64,000 nucleotides of DNA from Brachypterus glaber (lineage: Eukaryota > Arthropoda > Insecta > Coleoptera > Kateretidae), in assembly GCA_958510825.1 (NCBI GenBank), contig OY294049.1, positions 30,222,774 to 30,286,773 of the forward strand, given 5' to 3'. Both the position numbers and the translations under genes were made by a program. Shown in pieces: positions 62,301-64,000 of the stretch. A model generated the notes under the pieces. It was given only the letters and a program-made list of their open reading frames with translations. It did no database searches and was not told the DNA's origin. The stretch's first letter is position 1; each line of letters begins with the position of its first letter.

Positions 62301-64000
62301 GATAAAACAATACGGACACTAAAATTTTACTAACCACATTTTTTAAATATTATAGTAAAAAAATTCCAAAAAAACAGGGGCTCACTGGTTGAAAATACAA
62401 AAAATGTATATTTTTCAGTTTCGGGCTGAAAGGGCCGAGCTGATAAATTGCCACTAGCGCCAAAATCTTGATAATAGCATATTTTAAATGTTTTTAAAAA
62501 ATAATTCCGACTAACTAGGGGCCTTCAGGTCAAAAAATCATTCGTTGAAAATTGTATTTACTTTTTCCTTTTTTGCCTAAATTTGAGCAAAAAGGCAAAA
62601 ATGATAAAACGATACAGACACTAAAGTTTTACTAACCACTTTTTTTTAAATACTATAGTAAAAAAATCCAAAAAAGTAGGGGCTCACTGGTTGAAAATAC
62701 AAAAAATGTATATTTTTCAGTTTCGGGGTGAAAGGGTCGAGCTGACAAAATGCCACTAGCGCCAAAATCTTGATAATAGCATATTTTAAATGTTTTTAAA
62801 AAATAATTCCGACTAACTAGGGGCCTTCAGGTCAAAAAATCATTCGTTGCTGGAAAATTGTATTTACTTTTTCCTTTTTTGCCTAAATTTGAGCAAATAG
62901 TTAAAATTGATAATACAATACGGACACTAAAATTTTACTAACCACATTTTTTAAATATTATAGTAAAAAAATTCCAAAAAAACAGGGGCTCACTGGTTGA
63001 AAATACAAAAAATGTATATTTTTCAGTTTCGGGCTGAAAGGGCCGAGCTGACAAATTGCCACTAGCCCCAAAATCTTGATAATAGCATATTTTAAATGTT
63101 TTTAAAAAATAATTCCGACTAACTAGGGGCCTTCAGGTCAAAAAATCATTCGTTGCTGGAAAATTGTATTTACTTTTTCCTTTTTTGCCTAAATTTGAGC
63201 AAAAAGGCAAAAATGATAAAACGATACAGACACTAAAGTTTTACTAACCACTTTTTTTTTAAATACTATAGTAAAAAAATCCAAAAAAGTTAGGGCTCAC
63301 TGGTTGAAAATACAAAAAATGTATATTTTTCAGTTTCGGGGTGAAAGGGTCGAGCTGACAAAATGCCACTAGCGCCAAAATCTTGATAATAGCATATTTT
63401 AAATGTTTTTAAAAAATAATTCTCCGACTAACTAGGGGCCTTCAGGTCAAATAATCATTCGTTGCTGGAAAATTGTATTTACTTTTTCCTTTTTTGCCTA
63501 AATTTGAGCAAAAAGGCAAAAATGATAAAACGATACAGACACTAAAGTTTTACTAACCACTTTTTTTTTAAATACTATAGTAAAAAAATCCAAAAAAGTT
63601 AGGGCTCACTGGTTGAAAATACAAAAAATGTATATTTTTCAGTTTCGGGGTGAAAGGGTCGAGCTGACAAAATGCCACTAGCGCCAAAATCTTGATAATA
63701 GCATATTTTAAATGTTTTTAAAAAATAATTCTCCGACTAACTAGGGGCCTTCAGGTCAAATAATCATTCGTTGCTGGAAAATTGTATTTACTTTTTCCTT
63801 TATTGCCTAATTTTGAGCAAAAAGTTAAAAATGATAAAACAATACGGACACTAAAATTTTACTAACCACATTTTTTAAATATTATAGTAAAAAAATGCCA
63901 AAAAAGTAGGGGCACACTGGTTGAAAATGGAGCAATTTGATTTTTTTCAGATTCGGGATGAAAGGGTCCAGCTGACAAATTGCCTCTAGAGCCAAAATCT
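56341..64000. repeat. ~306-bp satellite array, 25 monomers, higher-order repeat
   Basis: CATTCG of the unit mark lies at 56,385, 56,693, 57,034, 57,339, 57,644, 57,952, 58,258, 58,564, 58,866, 59,172, 59,479, 59,785, 60,090, 60,395, 60,702, 61,008, 61,315, 61,620, 61,927, 62,233, 62,539, 62,841, 63,148, 63,456 and 63,765. Shared blocks: GGGGCCTTCAGGTC, GTTGCTGGAAAATTGTATT, GCCTAAATTTGAGCAAAAA, TACTATAGTAAAAAAAT, CACTGGTTGAAAATA, CAGTTTCGGGGTGAAAGGGT and GAGCTGACAAAATGCCACTA. The recurring ~63-codon frames are by-products of the repeat. The array runs off the right edge. Confidence 0.97.

Overview
The window is AT-rich, non-coding eukaryotic DNA that looks like an arthropod, most likely insect, transposon-rich intergenic or heterochromatic region. 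The grounds are the element mix: Jockey/I-type LINE remnants with (ATT)n, (TAAA)n or (ATCTT)n tails, a Ty3/gypsy LTR element, a DIRS-like scrap, a Tc1-like transposase scrap, tRNA-derived SINEs, foldback elements with TATACAGGGTG ends of the kind common in insects, and long satellite arrays. The order cannot be told from this sequence. I found no host protein gene, rRNA, genuine tRNA, CRISPR array or bacterial signal. Every long reading frame is a decayed mobile-element fragment or a frame running through repeats.

Layout. 1-829: DIRS-like RNase H scrap, then the 3' end of a LINE (+). 821-~8,880: a broken Ty3/gypsy element on the minus strand (Asn-rich gag, two CCHC knuckles, protease, RT, RNase H; no integrase seen), with a recent 1,033-bp tandem duplication in gag and a SINE. 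8.9-17.8 kb: intergenic DNA with one arm of a TATACAGGGTG family, a Tc1-like scrap, a ~152-bp tandem repeat split by a block carrying many copies of ACGACGGTCCCT, and a ~600-bp tandem duplication. 17.8-22.5 kb: two large foldbacks and nested small ones. 24.1-27.9 kb: a minus-strand LINE (17-bp target duplication) nested in a plus-strand LINE, which also holds a small palindrome. 27.9-31.1 kb: tandem repeats with a perfect 36-bp-arm hairpin, then AT-rich repeats. 31.1-35.0 kb: an outer foldback holding another foldback and a LINE. 36.2-38.1 kb: SINE, 258-bp satellite plus palindrome cassette, second SINE. 38.3-42.4 kb: two neighbouring CACGG-ended foldbacks, the second split by a LINE. 42.5-43.4 kb: another LINE. 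45.0-51.1 kb: a foldback, a GGACGCT-rich element between TA tracts, and a tandem triplication of ~1.05 kb. 51.5-53.1 kb: second copy of the satellite/palindrome cassette. 54.9-55.9 kb: a lopsided foldback. 56.3-64.0 kb: a ~306-bp satellite with 13-monomer higher-order periodicity that continues past the window.

No genes here work together as a pathway. The biology is element invasion, nesting, inverted duplication and unequal exchange. The strongest leads are the pair of CACGG-ended foldbacks with candidate 4-bp target duplications, the foldback flanked by a 10-bp direct repeat, the higher-order satellite, and the GGACGCT-motif element whose right end was triplicated.
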